DNA from: an uncultured Devosia sp.
Lineage (GTDB): Bacteria > Pseudomonadota > Alphaproteobacteria > Rhizobiales > Devosiaceae
DNA length: 50,469 nt
Assembly: GCF_946479885.1 (NCBI RefSeq)
Contig: NZ_CAMLHM010000025.1
Coordinates: forward strand, 1-50,469
Direction: 5' to 3'
The translations under genes and the position numbers were made by a program. The notes below the pieces were generated by a model, which made no database searches, was not told where the DNA came from, and was given only the letters and a program-made list of their open reading frames with translations. Below, in pieces: positions 34,175-43,521 of the stretch. Numbering within the stretch: the stretch's first letter is position 1; each line of letters begins with the position of its first letter.

Positions 34175-34241
34175 TGCGCCAATTCCTCCGGCATGCCTAG
34201 CAAGCCACACACACCACAGTTCGCGCCGTTTGTCAGCCTTG

Positions 34242-35441
34242 CTATGAGACGCGCCGTGCCGAGCCGGGCTTGAGGGCGAGCAAGTCCGTCAGCGCATCGA
34301 CCAGCAAATCCATCTGCGGCTTGGAATTATAGCCCTGCACCGAGAGGCGGACAATGCAGGTATCCTGCCATTTGAAGACGGGAACTTCGATGCGGTACTT
34401 GTCGTAGAGGTCGAGCTTGAGCTGGTCGACATCGCATTCGGGGATCGGCATGGCGACCATCTGCGGGGCGGAGAATTCCGGCGCGCTGAGCGGGGCAAGT
34501 CCCGTCCGCTCGGCGAGCCGCCGGGCGGTGTCCTGCGCCAGCGCCTGGCAATGGATCTGCACGGAGTCCCAGTCATTGTCGTGCCGGTACTCGAGCGCGG
34601 CGGGGACGGTGAGCCAGGGCGCCGGATCGCGCGTTCCCTGCATTTCGAGCTCGTCGATGAAGGGCGAATTGCCAAAGGCGCCCCTGGCGCCTGGTTCCTT
34701 GGACTTGTCGGTCCAGCCGTGGCTGATGACCAGCGGATCGATCAGGGCCTGGACTTCGGGGCGGGCATGCAGGAAGGCCGAGCCCTTGGGGGCCATCAAC
34801 CACTTGTGGCAATTGCCGGAATAGAAATCGGCGCCCAGCCGGTCGAGTTCGAGCTTGATGTGGCCGGGCGTATGCGCGCCGTCGATGACGCTCCAGACGC
34901 CGCGCTTGCGGGCTTCGGCGATGGGCCGCTCGATGGGGAAGAGCAGGGCCGTGGGCGAGGTGATGTGGCTGAGGAACAGCACCCGGGTGCGGTCGGTCAT
35001 GCCGCCAATGATGGCGTCGGCGAACTGGGCTTCCGAGGTCAGCGGCATGGGCACCTTGACCACCACGACTTCCGCACCGGTCTTGCGGCAGACATAGGCC
35101 CAGGTCTTCTCGAGCGCCGAGTATTCGTGGTCGGTGGTGAGGATCTGATCGCCCGGCTTGAGGGGAAGGGATTGGGCGACAATGTTGAGCCCAAGCGTGG
35201 CGTTGGTCAGGCCGACGATATTGTCCTGCACGGTGCCAAGTTCTTCGGCGAGCGCGATGCGGGGCTGGCGCATGGTCTCGGTGAGGTTGCGGCCGAGGAA
35301 TTCCACCGGCTGGCGCTCGAGTTCGAGCTGCCAGCTCTGATAGGCCCGGAATACGGGGCGCGGGCAGGCGCCAAACGAGCCGTGATTGAGGAAGACGACA
35401 TCCTCGCGAATGAGGAACTGCCGGGCGAGATTTTCAGACAA
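34242..35441 (-). CDS. Class V aminotransferase (isopenicillin N epimerase-like)
   Basis: This 399-residue PLP enzyme has the fold-type I class V pattern: FLNHGSFGACPRPVF, LTNATLGLNIVAQSLPL, LTTDHEYSALEKTW, VIDGAHTPGHIKLELDRLGAD and the PLP lysine in SGNCHKWLMAPKG. The family includes isopenicillin N epimerase and cysteine desulphurases; relatives in such operons probably act on an imported amino acid or peptide. The start is TTG at 35441, one base after the permease stop, as no ATG is available. The substrate is unknown. Confidence 0.87.
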   Translation of the reverse strand: MSENLARQFLIREDVVFLNHGSFGACPRPVFRAYQSWQLELERQPVEFLGRNLTETMRQPRIALAEELGTVQDNIVGLTNATLGLNIVAQSLPLKPGDQILTTDHEYSALEKTWAYVCRKTGAEVVVVKVPMPLTSEAQFADAIIGGMTDRTRVLFLSHITSPTALLFPIERPIAEARKRGVWSVIDGAHTPGHIKLELDRLGADFYSGNCHKWLMAPKGSAFLHARPEVQALIDPLVISHGWTDKSKEPGARGAFGNSPFIDELEMQGTRDPAPWLTVPAALEYRHDNDWDSVQIHCQALAQDTARRLAERTGLAPLSAPEFSAPQMVAMPIPECDVDQLKLDLYDKYRIEVPVFKWQDTCIVRLSVQGYNSKPQMDLLVDALTDLLALKPGSARRVS

Positions 35442-35442
35442 T

Positions 35443-36327
35443 TCAGCGGCCTTTCAAGGTCGGGTCGAGGGCGTCGCGCAGGCCATCGCCGAACAGCGAG
35501 GTCGCGAGCACCGATATGGCGAGGGCGGCGGTGGGGAAGACCGCCAGATGCCAGTAGAAGAACATGAAGTCGATGCCCTCGTTGATCATCTGGCCCCAGG
35601 TCGGCGTGGGCGGCGGGACGCCGACGCCGAGGAAGCTGAGCGAGGCTTCGAGCATCATTGCCAGCGGGATGGAGAGGACGAAGCCGATGATGATCGGGCT
35701 GATCGAATTGGGGATCAGGTGCCGGCGGATGATGTACCAGGGCGAGGCGCCCAAGGCCTGGGCGGCGCGAACGAATTCCTTTTCGCGGAAGGATTTGACC
35801 TGGGCGCGGACGAGGAGGCACACCTGGACCCAGCCAAAGAGCGCGGCGATGAAGACGATGGTGCCATAGCCGCCGCGGGTGATGGCGCCGAGCAGCAGAG
35901 CGGCGAGCAGGGGCGGGACCACCGAGAAGATCTCGATGATGCGCATGACGATCCAGTCGAGCCGCCCGCCGAAATAACCGGCAAGGGCACCCAGCGGGAT
36001 GCCGACGAGGACGCTGAACAGGGCGGCGGTGAAGCCGATGGTGAGCGAGACGCGGGCGCCGTAGACGATGCGCGAATAGAAGTCGCGGCCGAGATTATCG
36101 ATGCCGAACCAGTGCTCGGCGGAAGGGAAGGCCAGGGCCTGGGTCAGGAAGAGCTGCGCCTCGGGATCGACGGGGGTGATGAGCGGCGCGAACAGCGCCA
36201 TGAGGATCAGAATGGCGAGGACGACGCCGCCCACGACCGCTGCCTTGTTGGAGAGGAAGCGGCGCCAGGCGAACCAGAGCGGGCTGCGCTGGCGCGGGGT
36301 GGCCAGAGGCATGGTGGTGTCGGTCAT
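35443..36327 (-). CDS. Peptide/nickel-type ABC permease, DppC-like
   Basis: This 294-residue inner-membrane permease has an N-terminal helix and five further helices, preceded by RFLSNKAAVVGGVVLAILILMALF. It has HWFGIDNLGRDFYSRIVYGARVSL and the EAA loop EFVRAAQALGASPWYIIRRHLIPN of the dipeptide importer family. The ATG at 36327 overlaps the stop of the DppB-like gene. The frame upstream to 37095 is a shadow of that gene. Substrate not predictable. Confidence 0.92.
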   Translation of the reverse strand: MTDTTMPLATPRQRSPLWFAWRRFLSNKAAVVGGVVLAILILMALFAPLITPVDPEAQLFLTQALAFPSAEHWFGIDNLGRDFYSRIVYGARVSLTIGFTAALFSVLVGIPLGALAGYFGGRLDWIVMRIIEIFSVVPPLLAALLLGAITRGGYGTIVFIAALFGWVQVCLLVRAQVKSFREKEFVRAAQALGASPWYIIRRHLIPNSISPIIIGFVLSIPLAMMLEASLSFLGVGVPPPTPTWGQMINEGIDFMFFYWHLAVFPTAALAISVLATSLFGDGLRDALDPTLKGR

Positions 36328-37253
36328 TCGCCGCCTCCGACACGGATACGTGGATTGAGCATGGCGTAGACGATGTCGGACAGCAGGTAGGCCAGGCAGT
36401 ACATGAAGGTGATCATCAGCATCAGCGCCATCTGCAGCGTATAGTCGCGCACCTCGATGGAGGAGACGAAGTAGGCGCCAAGGCCGGGGACGCGGAACAT
36501 GGCTTCCACGAAGATCGAGCCGGTGGCCGTGCCGATGAACATGGGCAGGAAGACCGTGACCAGCGGGATGGCCGAATTGCGCATCACGTGCTGGAAGATG
36601 ATGCGGCGCTCGCTCAGCCCCTTGGCGCGCAGCACGGTGACGAACGGCCGGTTGAGCGTGTCGAGCATGGCAGAGCGAGTGTAGCGGGCATAGGTCGCCA
36701 GCGGGATCATGGCATAGCAGATGATGGGCAGGATCCAGCGGTTGGGCTGCGGCCAGCCGCTGGCGGGGAGCCAGTTGAGCCAGACGGCAAAGATCAGGAT
36801 CAGCAGCATGGAGGTGACGAAGACCGGGATGGTCAGGCCCAGCGTCGCCAGGGTGGAGGCAAGGTAGTCGATCCACGAATTGCGGTTGAGGGCGGCTGCC
36901 ATGCCCAGAAGGATGCCGAGCGGAGCGCCGATGAAGACGCCCGAACCGCCCAGGATAAGGCTGGGGACCCAGGCACGGGAGATGAGTTCGACGACGGTTT
37001 CGCCCGGGCTCTGGAAAGGCACGCCGAAATCGAGGTGGAGCACGCCCCACATGTACTGGAAATATTGGACGTGCGGAGGCCGATCGAGGCCCCACTGCGC
37101 CATCATCTTGGCGCGCACGGCTTCGGACACCGGCATGTCATTGGCGTCGAACGGGCCGCCCGGCACCGAATGCATCATCAGGAATATGATGACCGACACC
37201 ACGATGAAGGTGAAGGCGACCGAGAGGATGCGGCGGATGATGTGGGCTAGCAT
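36324..37253 (-). CDS. Peptide/nickel-type ABC permease, DppB-like
   Basis: This 309-residue permease with six helices has features FLMMHSVPGGPFD near the start, the EAA loop FVTVLRAKGLSERRIIFQHVMRNS, and the conserved FRVPGLGAYFVSSIEVRDY. The ATG at 37253 has a GAGGAG site ten bases after the ATPase stop. The stop overlaps the DppC-like start. It pairs with the DppC-like protein to form the channel. Confidence 0.93.
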   Translation of the reverse strand: MLAHIIRRILSVAFTFIVVSVIIFLMMHSVPGGPFDANDMPVSEAVRAKMMAQWGLDRPPHVQYFQYMWGVLHLDFGVPFQSPGETVVELISRAWVPSLILGGSGVFIGAPLGILLGMAAALNRNSWIDYLASTLATLGLTIPVFVTSMLLILIFAVWLNWLPASGWPQPNRWILPIICYAMIPLATYARYTRSAMLDTLNRPFVTVLRAKGLSERRIIFQHVMRNSAIPLVTVFLPMFIGTATGSIFVEAMFRVPGLGAYFVSSIEVRDYTLQMALMLMITFMYCLAYLLSDIVYAMLNPRIRVGGGE

Positions 37254-37263
37254 CGTGGGCTCC

Positions 37264-39021
37264 TCAATTGGTCACGATCGCCTCGACCCGGTGGCCCGGG
37301 GCGATGGTGACCAGTTGCGGGGTGGCGTTTGGAGCCGCGCCGGTCTGGATGACGGTGAACCGCGGTGTTTGGGCGCTGATTTCGTCGGCCGACAGAAAGG
37401 TGCGCTGGCGCCGGTCGCGGGGATTGGTGGCTGGAATGGCGTCGAGCAAAGCGCGCGTATAGGGGTGCTGCGGCTCGGCGAAGAGGCGCTTGGTGGGGCC
37501 TTCTTCCACCACGCGACCGCGATACATGACGACGACGCTGTCGGTCAGCGACTTCACGGTGGACAGATCGTGGCTGATGAAGAGGATGGAGAGGCCGAGT
37601 TCCGCCTGCAGCTTCTTGAGCAGGTTGATGATCTGCGCCTTGACCGTGACGTCGAGGGCCGAGGTGGGCTCGTCGGCGACAAGGACTGACGGTTCAAGGA
37701 TGAGCGCGCGGGCGATGGCGACGCGCTGGCGCTGGCCGCCGGATAGCTCGTGCGGATAGCGGCTGCCGAAGCTGCGTGGCAGGCCGACGCGTTCGAGCCA
37801 GCCGAGGGCCTTCTCGCTCTGCTCGCGCGCCGTACCCATGCCGTGGATGTGCAGCGGTTCGGCAATGATCTGGGCCAGTGTCATCATCGGGTCCAAGGCG
37901 GAATAGCTGTCCTGGAACACGATCTGCATGCGCTTTCGGAACGGGACAAGCGCTGCGTTGTCGAGACTGGAAATGTCGGTGCCGTCGACAAGGATCTGTC
38001 CGCGGGACGGCTCGGTGAGGCGCATGGCCATGAGGCCTGTGGTGGTCTTGCCGGAGCCGGACTCGCCGACGATGGCGACGATACGATTGCGGGGGAGGAC
38101 CACGTCGATGGTCTCGACGGCACGGAAATCGCCATAGCTGACGGTGAAGCCCTTGCGACGGCGGATGCGGAAGGATTTGGCGAGGCCGCGCAGCTCCAGC
38201 GCCGGCGCGATGGCATCCGGATCGCCCTTTGAGGGCTCGAATTTGGAGTGGAGGCTGGCCAGCAGGGTCTTGGTATAGTCGTGGCGGGGCGCCTCGAAAA
38301 TCTGCTCGACCGAGCCCTCCTCCATCACCTCGCCGCCATACATGACCAGCACGCGATCGACCGTTTCGGCGATGACGCCGAGGTCGTGGGTGATCATGAT
38401 CAGCGCCATGCCGAACTCGGCCTGCACCTTCTTGATGAGCTGGAGGATCTGGGCCTGGATGGTGACGTCGAGCGCGGTGGTCGGCTCGTCGGCGATCAGC
38501 ACCTTGGGGCGGCAGGATAGAGCCATGGCGATCATGGCGCGCTGCAGCATGCCGCCGGATAGCTGGTGCGGATAGTATTTGAGGATGTCGGCGGCATTCT
38601 TGATCTCGACGCGGAGCAGGAGCTGCTCGGCTTCGGCCAAGGCTTCGCGCTTGCCGATATTGCGGTGCGCCTGGATGGTTTCGGCGATCTGGTGGCCGAT
38701 GGTGAAAACCGGATCGAAGGCAGTCATCGGGTCCTGGAAGATCATCGCCGCGGCACGGCCACGCATGCGCTTGAGGTCTTCCTTGTCTGCCTTGAGGACG
38801 TCGATGCCGTCGAGGGTCATCCTGGCGGCGGTGACCTTGGCCGTGGCCGGCAGCAGGCGGAGCAGGGCGCTGCAACTGACCGACTTGCCGGAGCCGCTTT
38901 CGCCGACAATGCCCAGGCTTTCGCCTTCGTTGACGGTAAAGCTCACGCCACGGACAGCGTCGATCTGGCCGTCATACTGGCTGAAGCTGACCCGGAGGCC
39001 TTCGATTTCGACAAGTGGCAT
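37264..39021 (-). CDS. Fused dipeptide ABC ATPase (DppD-DppF, GsiA type)
   Basis: This 585-residue protein has two complete ATPase halves, as in GsiA. First half: Walker [11 protein letters not shown], signature [15 protein letters not shown], Walker [13 protein letters not shown]. Second half: [37 protein letters not shown]. The oligopeptide-binding extension with CXXC is absent ([13 protein letters not shown] then a short tail). It energises the DppBC-like permeases. It follows the binding-protein gene with a repeat between. Confidence 0.94.
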   Translation of the reverse strand: MPLVEIEGLRVSFSQYDGQIDAVRGVSFTVNEGESLGIVGESGSGKSVSCSALLRLLPATAKVTAARMTLDGIDVLKADKEDLKRMRGRAAAMIFQDPMTAFDPVFTIGHQIAETIQAHRNIGKREALAEAEQLLLRVEIKNAADILKYYPHQLSGGMLQRAMIAMALSCRPKVLIADEPTTALDVTIQAQILQLIKKVQAEFGMALIMITHDLGVIAETVDRVLVMYGGEVMEEGSVEQIFEAPRHDYTKTLLASLHSKFEPSKGDPDAIAPALELRGLAKSFRIRRRKGFTVSYGDFRAVETIDVVLPRNRIVAIVGESGSGKTTTGLMAMRLTEPSRGQILVDGTDISSLDNAALVPFRKRMQIVFQDSYSALDPMMTLAQIIAEPLHIHGMGTAREQSEKALGWLERVGLPRSFGSRYPHELSGGQRQRVAIARALILEPSVLVADEPTSALDVTVKAQIINLLKKLQAELGLSILFISHDLSTVKSLTDSVVVMYRGRVVEEGPTKRLFAEPQHPYTRALLDAIPATNPRDRRQRTFLSADEISAQTPRFTVIQTGAAPNATPQLVTIAPGHRVEAIVTN

Positions 39022-39056
39022 GAAGCGGCCCTGATATTTTGTCGTGTAACAGTCGG

Positions 39057-39154
39057 CCTCCCTCCCCCTTGAGGGGAGGGTTGGGGAGGGGGTGGTTCAG
39101 TGACGCACTGATCGACCCCCACCCTCGATCCCTCCCCTCAAGGGGGAGGGAAGG
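39057..39154. repeat. Long CCTCCC-rich inverted repeat
   Basis: Arms of about 38 bases (39057-39094, with CCCTCCCCCTTGAGGGGAGG, and 39117-39154, with CCTCCCCTCAAGGGGGAGGG) form an imperfect hairpin with a 22-base loop. It lies between the binding-protein gene and the ATPase gene of one operon, where a 3' hairpin commonly keeps binding-protein mRNA in excess. Confidence 0.85.
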
Positions 39155-39173
39155 CTGACTGCGACATTGGACC

Positions 39174-40778
39174 TTACTGTTTCGTGATGTGCGTGAAGAA
39201 GTAGTGGCCGAGGCGGTCGAGCTGGGTGAAGCCGAGTGAGTTCGGCTGGACGCCGTCGCCACTGATCTGGTCGGAGACCACGGCGATGGTGATCGGGTGC
39301 ACCAGGGGGATGATGAGGCCCTGGTCGATCATGACCTGTTCGGCATCGGCATAGAGCTTGTAGCGGGTGTCCCAATCGCTTTCGCTATCGGCCTTGGCAA
39401 CGATCTCATCATATTCCGGGATGAAGTAGCCGTGGCGACCGCCATTGTAGAAGATGCCGTAGAAGTTGGACGGATCGAGATAGTCGTACTCGTAGGGCGC
39501 GATGAAGATGTTGTTCTTCTTGCCACGCAGGCCGTCCATCCATTCCGGACCGGGCAGGGCACGGATGTTGAGCGTGATGCCCAGGACTTCCTTGAACTCG
39601 GCCTGGAGATACTGCGCCATGGCGGGAATGATGGCGCCGTTATAGCCACCCTCTTCGCGATACCAGATTTCGACATCCGGGAAGCCGGCACCATCGGCGA
39701 AGCCGGCATCGGCCAGGAACTGCTTGGCCTTTTCGGGATCGAACACCGCCTGAGCGACGACGTCCGGATTGTAGCCAGGATAGCCGGGCGGCAGGATCGA
39801 GCCGGCCGGGATGGCGATGTCCTTGAGCACGGTCGACGTCAGCTCGGCGCGGTCGATGGCGTAGTAGAAAGCACGGCGGACGTTGACGTCGTTGAACGGC
39901 GCGGCATCGAGGTCGTACGAAATGTACGAGGTCGCAAAGACCGCGTTCTGGCGGATGCCATCGGGGTAGCGCTGGGTCGCCACCGGCACCTGGCCGGTAT
40001 TGAGGAACGAGTAGTCGGCATCGCCGGCGAGGAAGGCGGGGAGGCCGACTTCGGGGGCGTTCAGCGTCGGATCGAGTTCGAGGCGATCGATCTGCGGTGA
40101 CCAGGGGCCGGTATAGGTATCGGACTTGGTGAAGACGACCGAGTTATTTGACTTTTCCCAGCTCTCGATCTCGAACGGGCCGGAGGAGACGATCGACGCT
40201 ACGTCGAGGGCCCAATCGTCGCCGAGTTCGTCGACCTTGTGCTTGGGAACCGGGTACCAGAGACTGGTGACCGACGGGAAGTAGGGCTTGGGCGCGACGG
40301 TGGTGACCTCGATGGTGAGGTCGTCGACAGCCTTGAGGCCGAGGGTGGCAACGTCGGCGGTGCCTTCGGTGACTTCCTTCCAATTCTTGATGCCGCCGGC
40401 AAAGTCCCAGTACCAGGCGAAGTCGTAGCCCGAGGTTGCGGCGCGCTGCAGGGCGAAGACGAAGTCTTCCGCCGTCAGCGGCTCGCCATCGGACCAGACG
40501 AGGCCCGGACGCAGCTTGAAGGTCCAGGTCAGGCCATCCTCGGACTGGCTCCAGCTTTCGGCCGCCATCGGCGTCAGCTCGAATTCCTTGTCGAAGGTAG
40601 CGATGGGGATCTGCAGCAGCTCGGAGCCGGTGCCACGATCATAGACGGTCTTCATGTAGTCCATGTAGGTGCCGGCGGTGCTGCCGCTCGGCGCGACGAC
40701 CGTCGTCTGGGCCAGTATTGGCGCCGTCATTGCGGTGGCGACAGTCAGCGCCCCGGCGATCTTCAGCATTAGGTTCAT
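39174..40778 (-). CDS. Peptide-type ABC substrate-binding protein (SBP family 5)
   Basis: This 534-residue periplasmic protein has a signal peptide (MNLMLKIAGALTVATAMTAP) and no lipobox. Family-5 landmarks are ESWSQSEDGLTWTFKLRPGLVWSDGEPLTAEDF, NDVNVRRAFYYAIDRAEL and PEKAKQFLADAGF. Ligands in the family include peptides, opines, sugars and nickel complexes. It is the first gene of the operon binding protein, ATPase, permease B, permease C, aminotransferase, GntR. The ATG at 40778 has an AAGGAGGGAG site. Confidence 0.94.
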   Translation of the reverse strand: MNLMLKIAGALTVATAMTAPILAQTTVVAPSGSTAGTYMDYMKTVYDRGTGSELLQIPIATFDKEFELTPMAAESWSQSEDGLTWTFKLRPGLVWSDGEPLTAEDFVFALQRAATSGYDFAWYWDFAGGIKNWKEVTEGTADVATLGLKAVDDLTIEVTTVAPKPYFPSVTSLWYPVPKHKVDELGDDWALDVASIVSSGPFEIESWEKSNNSVVFTKSDTYTGPWSPQIDRLELDPTLNAPEVGLPAFLAGDADYSFLNTGQVPVATQRYPDGIRQNAVFATSYISYDLDAAPFNDVNVRRAFYYAIDRAELTSTVLKDIAIPAGSILPPGYPGYNPDVVAQAVFDPEKAKQFLADAGFADGAGFPDVEIWYREEGGYNGAIIPAMAQYLQAEFKEVLGITLNIRALPGPEWMDGLRGKKNNIFIAPYEYDYLDPSNFYGIFYNGGRHGYFIPEYDEIVAKADSESDWDTRYKLYADAEQVMIDQGLIIPLVHPITIAVVSDQISGDGVQPNSLGFTQLDRLGHYFFTHITKQ

Positions 40779-40826
40779 AGAGCTCCCTCCTTGTTGCAGA
40801 GCCAGTTCTTGGACGTTTCCCGTGTG

Positions 40827-40927
40827 CCGGCTCCTTGCGTGGAGCCGGTCATTCTGTGCTGCGGCCAGGCCGCGTTAGACAGATCGAATTCCCCTCGAAA
40901 TCGGACCAATGACATATGTCTGACAAA
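40827..40927 (-). promoter_or_regulatory. Leader and candidate operator of peptide ABC operon
   Basis: On the minus strand TTGTCA (40927-40922) overlaps a palindrome GACATATGTC (40920-40911) and a TGTC-A-GACA repeat, a possible operator for the operon's GntR regulator. Nearer the gene, CCGGCTCC / GGAGCCGG (40827-40848) forms an eight-base hairpin in the leader, without a T run. No -10 box is convincing. Confidence 0.35.
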
Positions 40928-41016
40928 TGCGGCCGGGCTTGGCAAGGCGATCTGTGGATAGGTTGGGTATTTCGTGTGCGGGCGGCGCCGTGGTGAGGAA
41001 ATGGGGTTTGACCGCG

Positions 41017-43407
41017 TCATGCACGGCCACTCATCAAACTGCGTGCCGCGTTCTCAATCGCGGCCGCATCGATGCCGAAATGGGCGTAGAGATCGTCGAC
41101 CGTGCCGGTTTGCCCGAAATGCTCGACGCCCAGCGTGATGCAGCGGTGGCCGAGCACGCTGCCGAGCCAGCCCAGCGTTGCCGGATGGGCATCGATGGCG
41201 GTGATCACGCTGGCGCGCCAGGGGATGTCGGCGAGCAGGGTTTCGATATGGCTGGTTGCGGCGTGGTCGCCGTGGAGGCGGGCGCGCTGGGCGGCGTGCC
41301 AGCCGGCATTGAGTCGATCGGCGGAGGTGACCGCGAGCACCGCGACGTTGCGGCGATCCCCGCCGATAACGGCAGCGGCCGCGATGGCTTCGCTGGCCAG
41401 GACGCCCTGATAGGCAATGACGACCTCGCATTGTGGCGTGGGCGGCTTCAGCCAATAGGCGCCCCGGATGATGCCGTCGCTGAGCGACTTGTCCACGATG
41501 CGTGACGGTTGCTCGATACTGCGGGTCGACAATCGCAGATAGACCGAGCCGCCGGTGACGTCGCGCGGCCAGTCGGCCAGGTCGGGACGCGCATCGCCGC
41601 TGCGCTGCATGTAATCGAAGGCCCAATCCATGATGACCGAGAGCTCGTCGGCAAAGGCGGGCTCGAAGCTGGCGAGGCCATCCTGCGCGATGCCGATCAG
41701 CGGGCTGGCGATGGACTGATGGGCGCCGCCCTCGCCGGCCAGCGAGACGCCGGAGGGCGTGGCGACGAGCAGGAAGCGGGCGTCCTGGTAGCAGGCATAG
41801 TTGAGCGCATCGAGACCGCGGGAAATGAACGGGTCGTAGAGCGTGCCGATGGGCAGCAGGCGTTCGCCGAACAGGGAGTGGCTGAGGCCGGCGGCGCCGA
41901 GGGCGAGGAACAGGTTCATCTCCGCAATGCCGAGTTCGAGATGCTGGCCCTCTGGAGTGAAGCGCCATTTCTGGGCTGACGGAATGGCTTCCTTGTGGAA
42001 GACGTCGACCATCTCCCTCTTGGCATAGAGATTGCGGCGGTTGACCCAGGTGCCCAGATTGGTCGAGACGGTGACGTCGGGCGACGTCGTGATGATGCGA
42101 CGCGCGAGGTCGCTGTCGGTCTTGGCGATGGCGTCGAGAATCTTGCCGAAGGCGGTCTGGGTCGAGGTCGCGCCCGTGCCGACGAATTGCGGGCCGATGG
42201 TGGCGACGGCCGGCGAGGTCAGGCGGCGGGACTCGGTGGTATTGAACGGCACTTTCGCGAGGAAGCGCTCGACGGCGTCCGGGTCAGCCATGCCCTCGAA
42301 TTTGTCCCATTCGTGTCCCTCGCGGACCCGCATCGACTGGCGCAGCGTGTCGATCTGCGCCCCGGTCATCTGGCCGGCGTGGTTGTCCTTGTGGCCAGCC
42401 AATGGGGTGGCCCAGCCCTTGACGGTATAGGCGATGAAGACGGTAGGCCTGTCGCTGCCGGCGGCTTCGAACTGCTCGAGCAGGCTCTGCGTACAATGGC
42501 CACCGAGATTGGCCATCAGTTCGGCCAGCTCGGCATCGCTGCGGCGGGCGAGGAGCGCGGTGACCTCGCCCTGGTCGCCGATTTCGTCGTTGAGGCGCTC
42601 GCGCCAGGCCGCGCCGCCGCGGAACATCAGCGCCGAATAGATGGCGTTGGGCGCGGCGTCGATCCAGGCCTTGAGCCTGTCGCCGCCCGGCTCGGCGAAG
42701 GCAGCGCGCTGCTGGGCGCCATATTTGAGCGTGACGACAGTCCAGTCGAAGGCGCGGAAGATGGCCTCGATGCGGTCGTAGAGCCCCTCGCGCACGACGC
42801 CGTCGAGGCTCTGGCGATTATAGTCGATAACCCACCAGGTGTTGCGCAGCCCGTGCTTCCAGCCCTCGAGCAGGCATTCGTAGACATTGCCCTCGTCGAG
42901 CTCGGCATCGCCCACGAGAGCCACCATGCGGCCTTCGGGGCGGGATTTATCGGCCCATGGCTTGGCGCGGACATAGTCCTGTATCAGGCTGGCAAAGGCG
43001 GTGAAGGCGACGCCAAGTCCGACCGACCCGGTGGAGATGTCGACGTCGTCGGTATCCTTGGTGCGGCTGGGATAGGACTGGGCCCCGCCAAAGGCGCGGA
43101 AGTTTTGCAGCTTTTCCAGCGTCTGCTTGCCGAACAGATACTGGATGGCGTGGAAGACCGGCGCGGCATGGGGCTTGACCGCGACACGGTCCTCCGGCTT
43201 CAGCACGCCGAAATAGAGCGCGGCCATGATGGCGGCCATGCTGGCGGAGCTGGCCTGGTGGCCGCCGACTTTCACGCCGTCCACGTTGGGGCGGATGTGG
43301 TTGGCGTGGTGGATCATCCAGTTGGAGAGCCACAGCGCCTTGCGCGTCAGCGCCTCGATGGTGGCGACGCGCGTGTCCGCCGTTCCGCCCATGCCGCCGC
43401 GATCCAT
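41017..43407 (-). CDS. AceE/transketolase-like 2-oxoacid dehydrogenase E1
   Basis: This 796-residue thiamine-diphosphate enzyme resembles homodimeric E1 subunits. Visible features: IRPNVDGVKVGGHQASSASM, the ThDP motif GDAELDEGN (residues 166-174) ending at the Asn of the next turn, VIDYNRQSLDG, HLELGIAEMNLFLALGAAG for the pyrimidine-binding domain, and GLDALNYACYQDARFLLVATPSG. Relatives include AceE and MdeB, an E1 acting on 2-oxobutyrate. The ATG at 43407 follows GGGGAG; the extension to 43506 enters the operator region. It is divergent from an Lrp-type regulator, the same arrangement as mdeB-mdeR. No E2 or E3 gene is nearby. Confidence 0.85.
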   Translation of the reverse strand: MDRGGMGGTADTRVATIEALTRKALWLSNWMIHHANHIRPNVDGVKVGGHQASSASMAAIMAALYFGVLKPEDRVAVKPHAAPVFHAIQYLFGKQTLEKLQNFRAFGGAQSYPSRTKDTDDVDISTGSVGLGVAFTAFASLIQDYVRAKPWADKSRPEGRMVALVGDAELDEGNVYECLLEGWKHGLRNTWWVIDYNRQSLDGVVREGLYDRIEAIFRAFDWTVVTLKYGAQQRAAFAEPGGDRLKAWIDAAPNAIYSALMFRGGAAWRERLNDEIGDQGEVTALLARRSDAELAELMANLGGHCTQSLLEQFEAAGSDRPTVFIAYTVKGWATPLAGHKDNHAGQMTGAQIDTLRQSMRVREGHEWDKFEGMADPDAVERFLAKVPFNTTESRRLTSPAVATIGPQFVGTGATSTQTAFGKILDAIAKTDSDLARRIITTSPDVTVSTNLGTWVNRRNLYAKREMVDVFHKEAIPSAQKWRFTPEGQHLELGIAEMNLFLALGAAGLSHSLFGERLLPIGTLYDPFISRGLDALNYACYQDARFLLVATPSGVSLAGEGGAHQSIASPLIGIAQDGLASFEPAFADELSVIMDWAFDYMQRSGDARPDLADWPRDVTGGSVYLRLSTRSIEQPSRIVDKSLSDGIIRGAYWLKPPTPQCEVVIAYQGVLASEAIAAAAVIGGDRRNVAVLAVTSADRLNAGWHAAQRARLHGDHAATSHIETLLADIPWRASVITAIDAHPATLGWLGSVLGHRCITLGVEHFGQTGTVDDLYAHFGIDAAAIENAARSLMSGRA

Positions 43408-43480
43408 GTGATCTCCCCCTGCCGTTGCCACGACTTTGCGCCTTGCTGAGTGGCAGTTCTCGTCTATTTTGACCTCTGGG

Positions 43481-43518
43481 GCGCAGGCATGCGCAGGATT
43501 TGACAAGATTGGCGCAGG
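43481..43518. promoter_or_regulatory. Three phased GCGCAGG repeats upstream of lrp-type gene
   Basis: GCGCAGG occurs at 43481, 43491 and 43512, spaced 10 and 21 bases, about one and two helical turns. The last copy overlaps the ribosome-binding site of the Lrp-type gene, so binding there could repress it. Multiple helically phased sites are usual for Lrp/AsnC proteins. Function is inferred. Confidence 0.5.
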
Positions 43519-43521
43519 AAA

